In this document: piece after piece, positions 1 to 9,402 of the stretch
Numbering within the stretch: the first letter of the stretch is position 1
Layout: every line of letters begins with the position of its first letter
NCBI RefSeq assembly: GCF_901000735.1
Contig: NC_081546.1
Location: 28,787,900 to 28,851,899 of the forward strand
Reading direction: 5' to 3'
DNA from: Corylus avellana
Lineage: Eukaryota > Streptophyta > Magnoliopsida > Fagales > Betulaceae
DNA: 64,000 bases
Notes under the pieces: model-generated
What the model saw: only the letters and a program-made list of their open reading frames with translations
Databases searched by the model: none
What the model was told of the DNA's origin: nothing
Made by a program: the position numbers and the translations under genes

Positions 1-922
1 GTCATTGACATAGACTCTATTAGGCGATATCTATTGGGGATTGGAGAAAACGCATTGACATCATTGAAGGGGTTACTCAAGGGCTTCTATATCTCCAAGA
101 ATACTCAAGAATGACAATTATTCACCGAGACTTGAAAGCTAGCAACATTTTATTTGATGACGAGATGAAACCCAAGATCTCAGACTTTGGTATGGCTAGA
201 ATTTTCAAGAAAGATGATCATGAAGCAAACACAGGTTGGATTGTCGGAACATAGTAAGTACTTTGCCTAAAAAGCTTTATAACCTCAGCTTTCTTGTTAG
301 TTAAATAATTGATGTTAAAAAATCCAATGCAGCGGGTATGTTCCTCCTGAGTATGTTAGAAAAGGCGTGTACTCCACCAAATCTGATGTTTACAGCTTTG
401 GATTTCTACTTCTACAAATCATTAGTGGCAAGAGGACTGCTTGTTATTATGGTTTGAACGAGAACCTAAGCATCCTAGAATATGTAAGTAACTTGAGTAA
501 ACATTGCTAAGACAACTATGGATCAAAATCTTACACTTCTTTTCTTTTGCTGAGTACCTATGTACATTTCTGTTTTCCAAGTATTTGATGCTTAATATTC
601 TATAATTTCAGGCATATGAGCTGTGGAAAGAAGGCAAAGGCATGGAATTTATGGATTCTTGTCTGGATGATACACTTTCATCGTGCAAATTAATTAGATG
701 CATGCAATGCAAATAGCTCTTTTATGCGTCCAGGAAAACGCAGACGATAGACCATCTATATTGGAAGTTTCTTCAATGCTAAACAATGAAACTGCAGCTC
801 TAACAACTCCAAAAAAACCAGCTTTTTCAAGGAAAACAGAAGAAGAGAAAAATCAATCCATTGAGCAGCCTGAAGTTTGTTCTGTTAATGATGCAACAAC
901 CTCAGGACTGCGAGCACGATGA
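1..922 (+). pseudogene. 3' part of a G-type lectin S-receptor-like Ser/Thr kinase, frameshifted
   Basis: The second half of a plant receptor kinase domain can be read in three exons: up to 253, 333-483 and 612-922, with GT-AG introns at 254-332 and 484-611. Visible kinase motifs are [20 protein letters not shown] (catalytic loop), [11 protein letters not shown] (DFG), GTYGYVPPEY (split by intron 1), SDVYSFG, and a C-terminal tail with LLCVQENADDRPS and a Pro/Lys-rich end, as in S-locus-type RLKs. Two lesions break the frame. There are 2 extra bases (GG) near 36-38, between the codons for DSIRRYLL and DWRKR. There is also a 5-bp tandem duplication (ATGCA ATGCA) near 703-713, which turns CMQIALL into CMQCK-stop. 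The lectin, PAN and transmembrane parts lie outside the window. If functional it would be a plasma-membrane receptor kinase. Pseudogene is the best reading, though assembly error at both sites is possible. Confidence 0.85.
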
Positions 923-974
923 GCATGGAGACCTTGTGAAACATATATAGTATATATAGTTAATTAATCTAAAA

Positions 975-1074
975 NNNNNNNNNNNNNNNNNNNNNNNNNN
1001 NNNNNNNNNNNNNNNNNNNNNNNNNNNNNNNNNNNNNNNNNNNNNNNNNNNNNNNNNNNNNNNNNNNNNNNNNN
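975..1074. other. assembly gap (100 N)
   Basis: Exactly 100 N, the usual placeholder for a gap of unknown size. It lies just 3' of the receptor-kinase remnant. Confidence 0.99.
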
Positions 1075-1355
1075 AAGCCCTCCAGCACGTCATGCACATT
1101 TCGTGACATTGCAGAAGGATTAGTATGCATGTGAGCCACATCACTACATAAAAAGTCCAAATAGTGTGGTTTTTTTACGAAGAAACGTTACTTTTTAAAA
1201 GGTAACGCAAAAAATGCGACGCTTTAACAACGTTAAAATACAAGAGGTTGTAAAATCTAGAATAGTGACATTTAGGTTCAAACGTCACTAGTTGAGAGAT
1301 TTTTCATAAAACATGTCACCTTATAAAAGAGGGAGAAATTGTTGAAGCGTCACAT

Positions 1356-1438
1356 GATGTGCATGACAAGCAATAAATTAGGCTTATAAAATGATAGGGA
1401 CTCTTGGGTTGGAACAAGAAATTATAGTACCTCTTGTA
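1356..1438 (+). repeat. 83-bp direct repeat, copy 1 (partner at 3593-3675)
   Basis: This stretch, around GGCTTATAAAATGATAGGG, is repeated with only a few mismatches at 3593-3675. The two copies frame an interval holding a hAT-like element and a 719-bp TIR element. Confidence 0.85.
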
Positions 1439-1639
1439 TTTAGTTTTGAGATATGCTTATTCCATCCCTAATGTCTTCTTCTTCTAATTCTTACACGTTC
1501 CCTAATGTGTCTCATTTAGTTTATATTAAACTTGGTAACTATATCTAATGGTTAATTAACTCAAAATGATTGATATGGACTCTTGTTTGAACCATATAGC
1601 AAACTTCCATAACATTTACAATTCTTCATTAATTACTAC

Positions 1640-2341
1640 TAGGGCTGTAATCGAGTCGAGCCGAGTTGGGCTTTAGGATTTTAAGACTCACTCGATTATG
1701 AAGATGCTTATTCGAGCCGAGCTTGAGTTCGACCCGAGCTATGAAATGTGAGTTCAAGCTTAGCTCGTTTAAATCTTGAGTGAGTTAAGTTCGAGTTCTT
1801 TGAGAATGCTATTCGAGTCAGGCTTAACTTGAGCTCGACCTAGGCTATTAAATTCTTTAATATATGATCTGAGCAAAGTTAAATCCCGAATTTTAAAACA
1901 ACCTTTACACATTTATCTATAGTATAAATATATAATACAAAACTATATAAGACATATTATTCAATATAACATATACCTATAGTCTATAGGTAGTAAATTA
2001 ACAATATATTATTATATATAACTAGATAGTAGAAACTATAGCATATGTATAATGTGGGCAAATTATAAATATAGTTATACTTGAAGAAGAAAAAAGAATC
2101 TAATTTGGCTATTATATTTGGATGCTCTAAAAGTTAGCGTATATATATATATATATATGAACAAGCTAACGAGTTGGTCAAACTTTAAATGAGCTGAGCT
2201 CGCGAACCCTTATCAAGTTTTCTTGAGTGAGTCGAGTATGTATTATTTACTAATCGAGTGGGCTTCTACAGTATCGAACTCGAGTTCAGGTCAAGCTAAA
2301 CCGAGCAGGTTGTCAACCAGATTGATTTATTTATAGCCCTA
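1640..2341. mobile_element. hAT-like non-autonomous element with TAGGGCTRTAA ends
   Basis: Starts TAGGGCTGTAA and ends TTATAGCCCTA, an 11-bp terminal inverted repeat with one mismatch. Both subterminal regions are packed with short CGAG/CTCG-rich words (CGAGTCGAGCCGAG on the left, GAACTCGAGTTC-type on the right) around an AT-rich centre. No protein is encoded. This is the layout of non-autonomous hAT elements. I could not see a clean 8-bp target duplication, so the exact ends are probable rather than certain. Confidence 0.7.
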
Positions 2342-2871
2342 ATTGCATGATAGTATGTAGTATGTATATGTGCGTATAACCCATTCCCTTCCTTATAATA
2401 GGAAAATTTTCAAAACAAATCACAAAAAGTTACCAGTAGCATCTTTGCTGGTGGTTCCCAAAACATTGGGAATGTTACAATACTACCCAATGTGTAGGGA
2501 ACCAAAAGAGTTTCCATATACATTATTTTACTATAAATATTTCTCTTTGCTCTCTCATCTTCCATATTTTTGCCTTTTATTGAGGATTGTGTTGAAATTT
2601 TATAAAAAAAAATGTGAAGGTATGTATGACACTTGTATTTTGTAAAGAAATAATATTTTAATATTATATGAAAATGTAAGGGAATTTATTATGAATTATA
2701 TTTGGATATGAAAGTAAAAAGTAGTTTTGTTTCCTAAATTTAGAGAAAATCAAAGATAAATTGATGTTGGTATACTTTCGATTGTTAAATACACCGATAA
2801 TTGAATGAATCCAAAATATATAATAGGTGTAATAATGAGGGGTGCCCATCACTTCGCAAGCCCAACTATAT

Positions 2872-3590
2872 GGACAAGGATCCTCTCCAGTCCAAAATGG
2901 ACTGGAGAGGATCCAGTTAATGGCTATGATTTCTCTTTAGAGATCCTAAGGCCATCAACCTGCCATATAGTGTATTAAAAAAATATTATTATTTTTTTAT
3001 TTTATTTTTAAAAATAAATAAAAAACAAAATAATAAAAATTAAAAACAAATATAAAAAAATAAAATAAAATAAAAAAAGGGTGTGACCACCCATTGTCCA
3101 ACCCGCAGTTGGCCGTACCACATTTTGGGGAATGGAGGGTGCGTGTACCCATGTGCTGGGGGTGGTTCACCCCAAAGGCAAATAAAAAATAAAAAAATTG
3201 ATTTGGCCATGAGTGTGGGACCATGAGGGCCATGAAATTGTGAGCCACCCCGAGAGTAAGCGGTAGCCATTGGGGGTGGATCGGCCACCCCAAAACTGCC
3301 CCCAAGGGGTGGCCAATCCACCCCAGAATTCAGAGAATGGCGTCGCCACCCCATTAAAATGTGTTGGTAGGCCCAGCCCTTACATGTGTATGGGGTGGTA
3401 CGGCCTGCCCTCTTTCTTTTTTTTTTAAATTTTTTATTATTTTGTTTTTTATTTATTTTTAAAAGTAAAATATTATTATTTTGTTAATACACCACGTGGC
3501 GAGTTGATGGCCTTAGGATCTCTAAGGAGAGATCCTAGCCATCAACTGGATCCTCTCCAGTTCATTTTGAACTGGAGAAGATCCTTGTCC
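2872..3590. mobile_element. TIR element (MITE) with GGACAAGGATCC ends and GC-rich core
   Basis: Starts GGACAAGGATCCTCTCCAGT and ends ACTGGAGAAGATCCTTGTCC, with terminal inverted repeats continuing inward for about 120 bp. The arms pass into A/T homopolymer-rich tracts on both sides of a GC-rich centre (3080-3410) full of GCCACCCC and GGGGTGG words. Each terminal repeat is itself palindromic (CTCCAGT...ACTGGAG). No coding capacity and no convincing target duplication. A truncated relative lies at 9928-10320. Confidence 0.8.
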
Positions 3591-3592
3591 GA

Positions 3593-3675
3593 GATGCGCA
3601 TGACAAGCAGTAAATTAGGCTTATAAAATGATAGGGACTCTTGGGTTGGAACACGAAATTATAGTACCTCTTGTA
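3593..3675 (+). repeat. 83-bp direct repeat, copy 2
   Basis: Partner of 1356-1438. Similarity stops abruptly at 3675/3676, where an element starting AGGCTCCGTTTACTTC begins. Confidence 0.85.
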
Positions 3676-4217
3676 AGGCTCCGTTTACTTCGTCGTAAAA
3701 TAGTTTTCAAAAAATAATTTTTGTATTTTACGGTGTTTACTTCAACGTAAAATTGTGGTCAACAAAAAATATTTTCTTTTTGACCGAAAATTCTTTTCAA
3801 CTTTCGGAAAATGGTTTACGGTTTTGAAAACCGTAAACCATTTTTCGACTATGAGCATCTAATTCTTAAATCGACAAACATTGCCAAGACCCGACCAAAA
3901 TCTTGCAGGGACTTACCCGGGACCCGCTCGGGACTTGACCCAAACTCGCCCAGGACTCGCTCGGGACTGCACCAGGACCTGCCCGGGACCTAACCGGACT
4001 TGAACGGGACCCACCCTGACCTACCTAAGACCTGCTCGAGACTTGATTGGAACCCGTCCGAGACTTGCCGAGGACCCGCCCGAGACCTAACTGGGACCCA
4101 CCCAAGACTTGACCAGACTCGCCCGGGACTTGCCCAAGACTTGACCGAGGCTCACCCAAGACCGGACCGAGACCTACCCGGGACTTGCTAGGGACCTCGC
4201 CAAGACCTACCTAAGAC
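3676..4217. mobile_element. left part of a TIR element carrying a minisatellite, cut by a gap
   Basis: Starts AGGCTCCGTTTACTTCGTCG directly at the break of the 83-bp repeat. It has fold-back words such as GGTTTACGG/CCGTAAACC at 3812-3841. From about 3880 it becomes a degenerate tandem array of roughly 10-12-bp units of the type CGGGACTTGCC / CGAGACCTGCC, running into the gap at 4218. The start resembles a common plant repeat beginning GGCTCCGTTT. Placing it in the hAT superfamily is inference, and the right end is not present. Confidence 0.55.
3880..4217. repeat. degenerate minisatellite, ~10-12-bp GGGACCYGCCC-type units
   Basis: About 340 bp of short GC-rich units (GGGACCCGC, GGGACTTGAC, GAGACTTGCC) repeat with drift. 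The reading frames open through it are periodic Pro/Asp/Arg/Thr peptides with no biological look. The array is cut by the assembly gap. Confidence 0.8.
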
Positions 4218-4317
4218 NNNNNNNNNNNNNNNNNNNNNNNNNNNNNNNNNNNNNNNNNNNNNNNNNNNNNNNNNNNNNNNNNNNNNNNNNNNNNNNNNNN
4301 NNNNNNNNNNNNNNNNN
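4218..4317. other. assembly gap (100 N)
   Basis: 100 N placeholder inside the minisatellite-bearing element. It separates that element from a copia LTR fragment, so the join is not certain. Confidence 0.99.
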
Positions 4318-4742
4318 TTTGGACAAAGCTTTGGCCATCCTGGTGGTGAATAATTCAGAGAGGAGTGTTTTCGGGTTGGTGGGAGATTCTTCCATCTGGA
4401 TTTGGGTTTCGGTGGCTGAGAGGGGTGTATTCTGGTTGGTGGGAGATTCCTCCATCTAGATTGGGATTGGGATTTCAGTGGGTGCCATAGGAGAGGGTGG
4501 TGGGTGGAAGGAGGCTAGAAGCTAGTGATGGACGTGAACAGGGAGCTAGATCGTGAGATGCTCTGATACCATGTCAACTTTGCTTTCATTGTATTTTCGT
4601 ATATCTTGTTTACAGGGATATTATACACATATATAGAGAAATTTGATATGCTATTCTTGGCTATACAGATCTTTAGGACTAGAATCATGGGTGACAATTA
4701 TGATTATTCCTATAATCTCTCTGATTTGATTCTTAATTGACA
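4318..4742 (-). mobile_element. 5' end of a Ty1/copia-like retrotransposon: LTR, primer-binding site, start of gag
   Basis: Read on the minus strand, a short LTR of 171 bp (4572-4742) begins and ends with TGTCAA/TTGACA. It is followed directly by TGGTATCAGAGC, the initiator-Met tRNA primer-binding site typical of plant copia elements. Then comes a leader and a short reading frame with a tandemly repeated MEESPTNx peptide (4318-4455) that runs into the gap. The LTR is very short, as in TRIM-type or small copia elements. The remainder and the second LTR are not in the sequence. Confidence 0.75.
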
Positions 4743-4808
4743 ACTCATGCCAACATAAACTACCAAGGAAGAGTTGAGATTTTCGGCTCCCTCAAGCGTC
4801 GGACATTC

Positions 4809-4839
<31 letters not shown>

Positions 4840-5169
4840 TTAAAGAAGAGAGATATTAAAGGGAAATTCAAATTTGAAGTATTAGCACTAAATTTAGGAT
4901 GATAAAATCCCTTTTAAGTGATATCATCCCTAAAGGGTTAACCTTCCACCATTAAGTTTTAGTTTTAAATCCAAAAATAAATTTTGAGGCATTAGAAACT
5001 AAATATTAACTCATAAAAATTTAACAAAAAAAAAAAAAAAAAAAAAATAACAAAATCTAGCAGGACTAAGAAGAGAGAGATTTTTCTACAATTTATTTAT
5101 TTATTTTTTTAATAAAGCCACATCAGACTTTGGCAGACACTTGTCTGACTCTTGGCAGCCTGATAGCAG
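4743..5169. other. intergenic, homopolymer-rich, no feature
   Basis: Poly-T/poly-A blocks (4809-4839, 5024-5047) and AT-rich DNA. I see no coding or RNA signal. Confidence 0.5.
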
Positions 5170-6204
5170 GACTCACCAAGGAAAGGGAAGAGGGTCCTTC
5201 CCACTGTTGATAGAAACATAGCAAGTGGGAGAGGAGTAGTGAGAATGCGGCCAGAGTGGGATTTGACTGCGACCCAATGTGCCTCATAGTGAGCACAGAA
5301 GTTTACAATTTTATTGATTTTGTTTTCCCCTATTTGTAAACCAAGTCAAAGCAACAAAAGGGTATGGTTCTTGAGTGTAATCTACTACTAACAATTATGC
5401 GTGTTAGCTGAAGTTTTTATTATTATTATTATTATTATTTTTAGTATCAAAGATTTTTTGCATAGAACATAGTTTTCTTTTAAATTATGTTGGTGAATTT
5501 TTTTTTTTTTTTTAATTGAATTTGGTAAATTGACATGTATCCTTTGACAATTATGACTAATAGATCAATTAAGGTTTTTTTTTTTTTAATATACATAATA
5601 TTGAAGATTATTTTTTATCAACTTACGAACTGAGCTATTAGAGGTGCATATTTAATAAACATATAAGAAGTACATACTCTAAAAACACACATATTAATTT
5701 AATAAATTGGATTAAACGAATTTGCTTGTATCATAAGGATGATGGGTCATTCATTGCCCATGGCCCATGATTAAAATTAGTATAGTCATCTAAAGCCCAA
5801 TATTTTATAAACGTATTCAACATTTTGAATGGATTTAAAGGCTTGTCACAATCAATTGTTCAATATCTAGGGTAGTTATAGTTGTTACATTAACTAGGTC
5901 GGTGTGGTCCACAAATCCCGTATGACCCCTCACTAGCACACCCAAGCGGGCCACGCCCATAAGTCCAGAAACCTTGTGGGTTGTGTACGGTCAAAATTTT
6001 AATTTATTGAGCTTAAACCCATATGTAGTGGGCCTGTTGCCCTTATATTTGCCAGGCCCCCACAATTAATATCCAACTTCCATAATTAATATCTTTTACT
6101 CCTACTTTTGACATTTGAGATCCTTAATGATTCCTAAAGTCATGTCAAAAAAACAAAAAACAAAAAGTCCTAAAGCATATATTTGTAGCGATTCTTTTCA
6201 ATAA
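5170..6204. repeat. duplicated spacer block A, copy 1 (partner 24610-25745)
   Basis: Aligns nearly end to end with 24610-25745. Shared stretches include GGTCCTTCCCAC, GAGTAGTGAGMATGCGGCC, TTACAATTTTATTGATTTT, the AGCGGGCCA-containing segment and CCATAATTAATATC. No reading frame is conserved between the copies, so this is probably duplicated non-coding flank. Confidence 0.85.
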
Positions 6205-6815
6205 GGGAAAATGTACGATAAATCCTTGAGTCAGCCCTTCAAAATTTTAACATCTTTTTTTTTTTTTTTTTTTTTTCTTCGAAAATTTAGTCACTGAATC
6301 AATTAAAATGACAATAAAACCCTTGCAGTTAAAATTTGTTAACAGACGTTAAAGAACTTCAAAACGCACCGTTTTACTCGATTAAAATATTAATTTTTTT
6401 ATTAATTTAATTTAAAAANNNNNNNNNNNNNNNNNNNNNNNNNNNNNNNNNNNNNNNNNNNNNNNNNNNNNNNNNNNNNNNNNNNNNNNNNNNNNNNNNN
6501 NNNNNNNNNNNNNNNNNNGCCACCCTGCAGCCACCCCAGGGGGGTTTGGGGTTGGGTGGTGGCCAAGGGGTGGCGCTACCCTTAATTTTTCTTTTTCTTT
6601 TTTAGATTTTATTTTTTAAATTAAATTAATTAACAATTAATATTTTAATGGAGTAAAACGGTGCGTTTTGAGGTTCTTTAACGTCTGTTAAAAAATTTTA
6701 GCGGCAAGGGTTTTATTGTCATTTTAATTGATTTAGGGACTAAATTTTCGAAAAAAGAAACTTAAGATATTAAAATTTTAAATGGCTGACTCAAGGATTT
6801 ATCATACATTTTCCC
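6205..6815. mobile_element. Mutator-like MITE with 9-bp target duplication, core interrupted by a gap
   Basis: Starts GGGAAAATGTA and ends TACATTTTCCC, with long inverted arms (about 200 bp each, including the AAAACGGTGCGTTTTG words). It is flanked by a perfect 9-bp direct repeat TTTCAATAA at 6196-6204 and 6816-6824. The paralogous block at about 25742 has TTTCAATAA only once and no insert, giving an empty-site control. A 9-bp target duplication is the Mutator superfamily signature. Its GC-rich GCCACCCC centre is partly replaced by 100 N (6419-6518). Confidence 0.9.
6419..6518. other. assembly gap (100 N) inside a MITE
   Basis: 100 N at the border between the A/T arm and the GC-rich centre of the MITE. 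Confidence 0.99.
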
Positions 6816-6824
6816 TTTCAATAA

Positions 6825-7370
6825 TTCCCTGTAAATAAATTAAAACGGACCAAGGATCCATCCCAATTCAAATGCCTCTAGTATTTAGTAGATTTTTTTA
6901 TAATAATAATAATAATAATTCAATTGATCAATAATGGATAGTCATTGCTACAGAAAAAAAAATGGGATAAAAATATAATTTTTAGTACTATAACACGAGA
7001 ATGAATTTAAACTTGAACAAAAGATAGGGCTTTGTTTACAACAATTTGAAATTTAGACATCCTTAGCAACAAATTAAAGGCCAATTACGTACGTAATTAC
7101 TTACACAATGCAATATATAATAAACGCATGGCTTATAATTAAGTTGAATAACAAACTTACCCTCTCTTTTTATGTGGACATGTCAAAAAAAAAAAAAAAA
7201 AAGTATATGAAAACTCACCCAATAAAATAAATAAATAAATAACAACAACAATATAATATTCAACCAACAAAGCAAGAGTGGGACTCCCATGTTATTGGAA
7301 CAGTCTAGTAGACTTTTGTTCGCATGACGTATAGCTTCGTAATCGTCTTAAAATCTTTACCTGACAGTGT
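6825..7370. other. 3' flank of the DUF247 gene; end of block A and a SINE-tail fragment
   Basis: Block A similarity continues to about 6890. At 7163-7201 there is TGTGGACATGTC followed by poly-A, matching the 3' end of the SINE-like repeat found elsewhere here. Otherwise AT-rich DNA without features, presumably containing the 3' UTR of the minus-strand DUF247 gene. Confidence 0.5.
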
Positions 7371-8858
7371 TTAGGGTTTAGATTTGACATAATAAGCATA
7401 GATGGTGTAGAAGGTCTGCAACAACGTAAGCACTAAGAGCACCAAGGCAGCCAATGCGGATATGAATGACCAGGGCGAGTTAAAATACCTATTCTTGAAG
7501 CTCGCACACTGCACTTTGCAGGGACTCTGATAACGATCGCTCACATATTTGAACAAGTCGGACAGGTAAAACTGATCGTCATCAAACACCAGGTCCTTGC
7601 CCATCTTGTTGATGAATTGCGCGACGTCGTCGTAATTCCCAAAGTAACTGTCAAGGATGTTGCTTTCGCAGAGGTGCCCGACGTCCAAGGTGGTGTCTAC
7701 GAGGCAGTCCAAGAAACTAGCGTAAACTGTGAAGTGCTTGGAGAGGCTATTGTGCAAGTACTCGAATGCCACACAGTTCAACAAAAAAGTTTTCATGTTG
7801 TGGTCCAAGATTATATTCGGCATCTGGATCACACCGTTACTGAATTTCACGTCCAAGAAGCTGTCCGCCTGTTTGATCAGTTTGAGCTTAATCCCCGCAC
7901 GGCGGAGCTTTGAGATGCTGTGAATAAGACGGCAAGCCTCATTATAATTCTTTGGTGGCTCTGGATCGTGCGTGGGAATAAAAGTTGAGCGAACCAAGTC
8001 CAGCAAATGCAATGGTTTTTGATCTTCGGATGGTGCCCTCTCCCTCTTGCGGAGCTTTGAGATGCTGTGAATAAGACAGCAAGCCTCATTATTCTTTGGT
8101 GGATCTGGATAGTGCGTGGGAATAAAAGTTGAGCGAACCAAGTCCAGCAAATGCAATGGTTTTTGATCTTCGGATGTTGCCCTCTTCCTCTTGCGGAACT
8201 TCTCTATGACTCTGTCGGGCCTTCGCACTACTTTGTTAAAGAGTCGCAAAGCGAGAAAGGACAAGGAAGCATTGGACTCCTCAGGCATTTTGGAAGTTTC
8301 AGAAGCATCAGGCTTATTGATGATAGTTGTAAATAACTCTTCCAGAACAAAAAAGGGGATCTGATTCTCAAGCAGAAGAAGGTCCCCGTAGACATATGGA
8401 ACTGCCCGCGGTATGAGGGCCAGAGGGTCCTTGCCTTTTTTTTCAGCTGCCTTTAGAAACAATTCTATTAAGAAACAACCATCGACAACCATCATCTTCA
8501 GGAACAGATCATCATTATAATGAGGAAAAAAATCGTCGCGGATCATCCCGTTGGAATAACACTCTCTGGCTTTCTTTGCAAGTGGGCGTATGCTTTCCAT
8601 TAACTCATTGAAACCCAAGTTCTTCCTCAAGAATAAATCGGCGAGGAACTCCAACTTGTGGTTCTCCAGCACATAAACTGCACCATATCCGATGTGACGG
8701 GGCCCGATGACGACGACCTGGGGATAGTATTCATTGCCGTTGGTCTCGATCAGATTCTGGGGGACATTGTAGATGCAAAAAGTACTTTTAGCTACTTCGC
8801 TTTGCTTCTGTTCGATGGTTTTGGAGATCTGAGATTCCAAGTCATATAGCAACTCCAT
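7371..8858 (-). CDS. DUF247 family protein (UPF0481, At3g47200-like), 495 aa, single exon
   Basis: One uninterrupted frame from an ATG at 8858. The protein shows DUF247 landmarks: YYPQVVVIGPRH near residues 44-55, a FFPHYNDDLFLKMMVVDGCF segment (~110-129), YGDLLLLENQIPFFVLEELF (~157-176), the C-terminal FKNRYFNSPW, and one hydrophobic membrane segment at ~463-489 with a short tail. The usual family length is about 400-550 aa. Residues 223-270 and 271-319 are a tandem duplication (8049-8192 and 7902-8048), nearly identical, with the motif HLLDLVRSTFIPTH in each. The family is plant-specific and membrane-associated; in grasses DUF247 genes co-segregate with self-incompatibility loci, but most members have no known function. 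A TATAAAT on the minus strand at 8939-8945 lies about 80 bp upstream of the ATG. The neighbouring block B contains a long fold-back repeat. The family call is secure; the function is not. Confidence 0.92.
   Translation of the reverse strand: MELLYDLESQISKTIEQKQSEVAKSTFCIYNVPQNLIETNGNEYYPQVVVIGPRHIGYGAVYVLENHKLEFLADLFLRKNLGFNELMESIRPLAKKARECYSNGMIRDDFFPHYNDDLFLKMMVVDGCFLIELFLKAAEKKGKDPLALIPRAVPYVYGDLLLLENQIPFFVLEELFTTIINKPDASETSKMPEESNASLSFLALRLFNKVVRRPDRVIEKFRKRKRATSEDQKPLHLLDLVRSTFIPTHYPDPPKNNEACCLIHSISKLRKRERAPSEDQKPLHLLDLVRSTFIPTHDPEPPKNYNEACRLIHSISKLRRAGIKLKLIKQADSFLDVKFSNGVIQMPNIILDHNMKTFLLNCVAFEYLHNSLSKHFTVYASFLDCLVDTTLDVGHLCESNILDSYFGNYDDVAQFINKMGKDLVFDDDQFYLSDLFKYVSDRYQSPCKVQCASFKNRYFNSPWSFISALAALVLLVLTLLQTFYTIYAYYVKSKP
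7902..8192 (-). repeat. in-frame tandem duplication inside the DUF247 gene (144 + 147 bp)
   Basis: Two adjacent units, 8049-8192 and 7902-8048, encode nearly the same 48/49 residues. The second unit has one extra codon (KNYNEAC against KNNEAC). Both are in frame, so the gene stays open. Confidence 0.95.
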
Positions 8859-8938
8859 GCTTGCCAGTGAGGGAGAAAAATAATAACCTCTATTATATTT
8901 TCCTTAATTTGAGAATAATCTCTAGGGGTGATAGTGAG

Positions 8939-8945
8939 ATTTATA
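8939..8945 (-). promoter_or_regulatory. possible TATA box of the DUF247 gene
   Basis: TATAAAT on the minus strand, about 80 bp upstream of the start codon. This is the only obvious TATA-like word in the first 150 bp; the assignment is by position only. Confidence 0.35.
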
Positions 8946-9049
8946 AGGAAAAGAATCAGAAACCGTGTGCTCTTATAATAATATTGGGGATTGGATGCAG
9001 TTCCTTTCCTCGCATTATGGAAGAGCTGTCTGCCTCTGACTTTTCTCGT

Positions 9050-9402
9050 CCAAATGGAATAGAATCTCTCCATTTCCATACAACGTTAAATCCTAACAAT
9101 AAAATGAAAAGGATCCTCTGACTCTCTGAGAAAAGTTTAAAGCCTTTCATTTCAGAATAATTATTGAAACTCGTCTGTATTTTGTTATAGTATTCAAGTC
9201 ATTATGTGAGTCATTAATTAGACATGATGAGACGATTGTCCGGGCATGCAGGTGGTCCTCTGACTTGCAATACTACAACAAAATACAGACGAGTTTCTAA
9301 TTATTCTGAAATGAAGGCTTTAGACTTTTCTCAGAGGATCCTTTTCATTTTATTGTTAGGATTTAACGTCGTATGGAAATGGAGAGATTCCATTCCATTT
9401 GG
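9050..9402. repeat. long fold-back (inverted repeat), arms 9050-9194 and 9269-9402
   Basis: The left arm, starting CCAAATGGAATAGAATCTC, is matched in reverse complement by the right arm ending CCATTCCATTTGG. The arms are about 134-145 bp, with one 8-bp indel (ACTCTCTG present only on the left) and a few mismatches, around a 74-bp spacer. A single arm recurs in block B' at about 29500-29610, and spacer-like sequence recurs inverted at about 11500-11580. A transcript across it would form a long hairpin. Confidence 0.9.

Noticed and set aside
3000..3354. Three overlapping minus-strand frames of 60-104 codons rich in Pro, Trp and Gly
   Set aside because: They are translations of the GCCACCCC core of a MITE; no protein-like features.
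4000..4191. Open frames across the minisatellite encoding periodic Pro/Arg/Asp peptides
   Set aside because: They follow from the ~10-12-bp repeat unit and are open in several frames; no gene context.
7366..7381. GTTTAGGGTTTAG resembling a telomere-type repeat
   Set aside because: Only two units, overlapping the DUF247 stop region; chance or a common plant telo-box word in an unhelpful position.
7617..8336. Plus-strand frames inside the DUF247 gene
   Set aside because: Antisense shadows of a well-supported minus-strand coding region.
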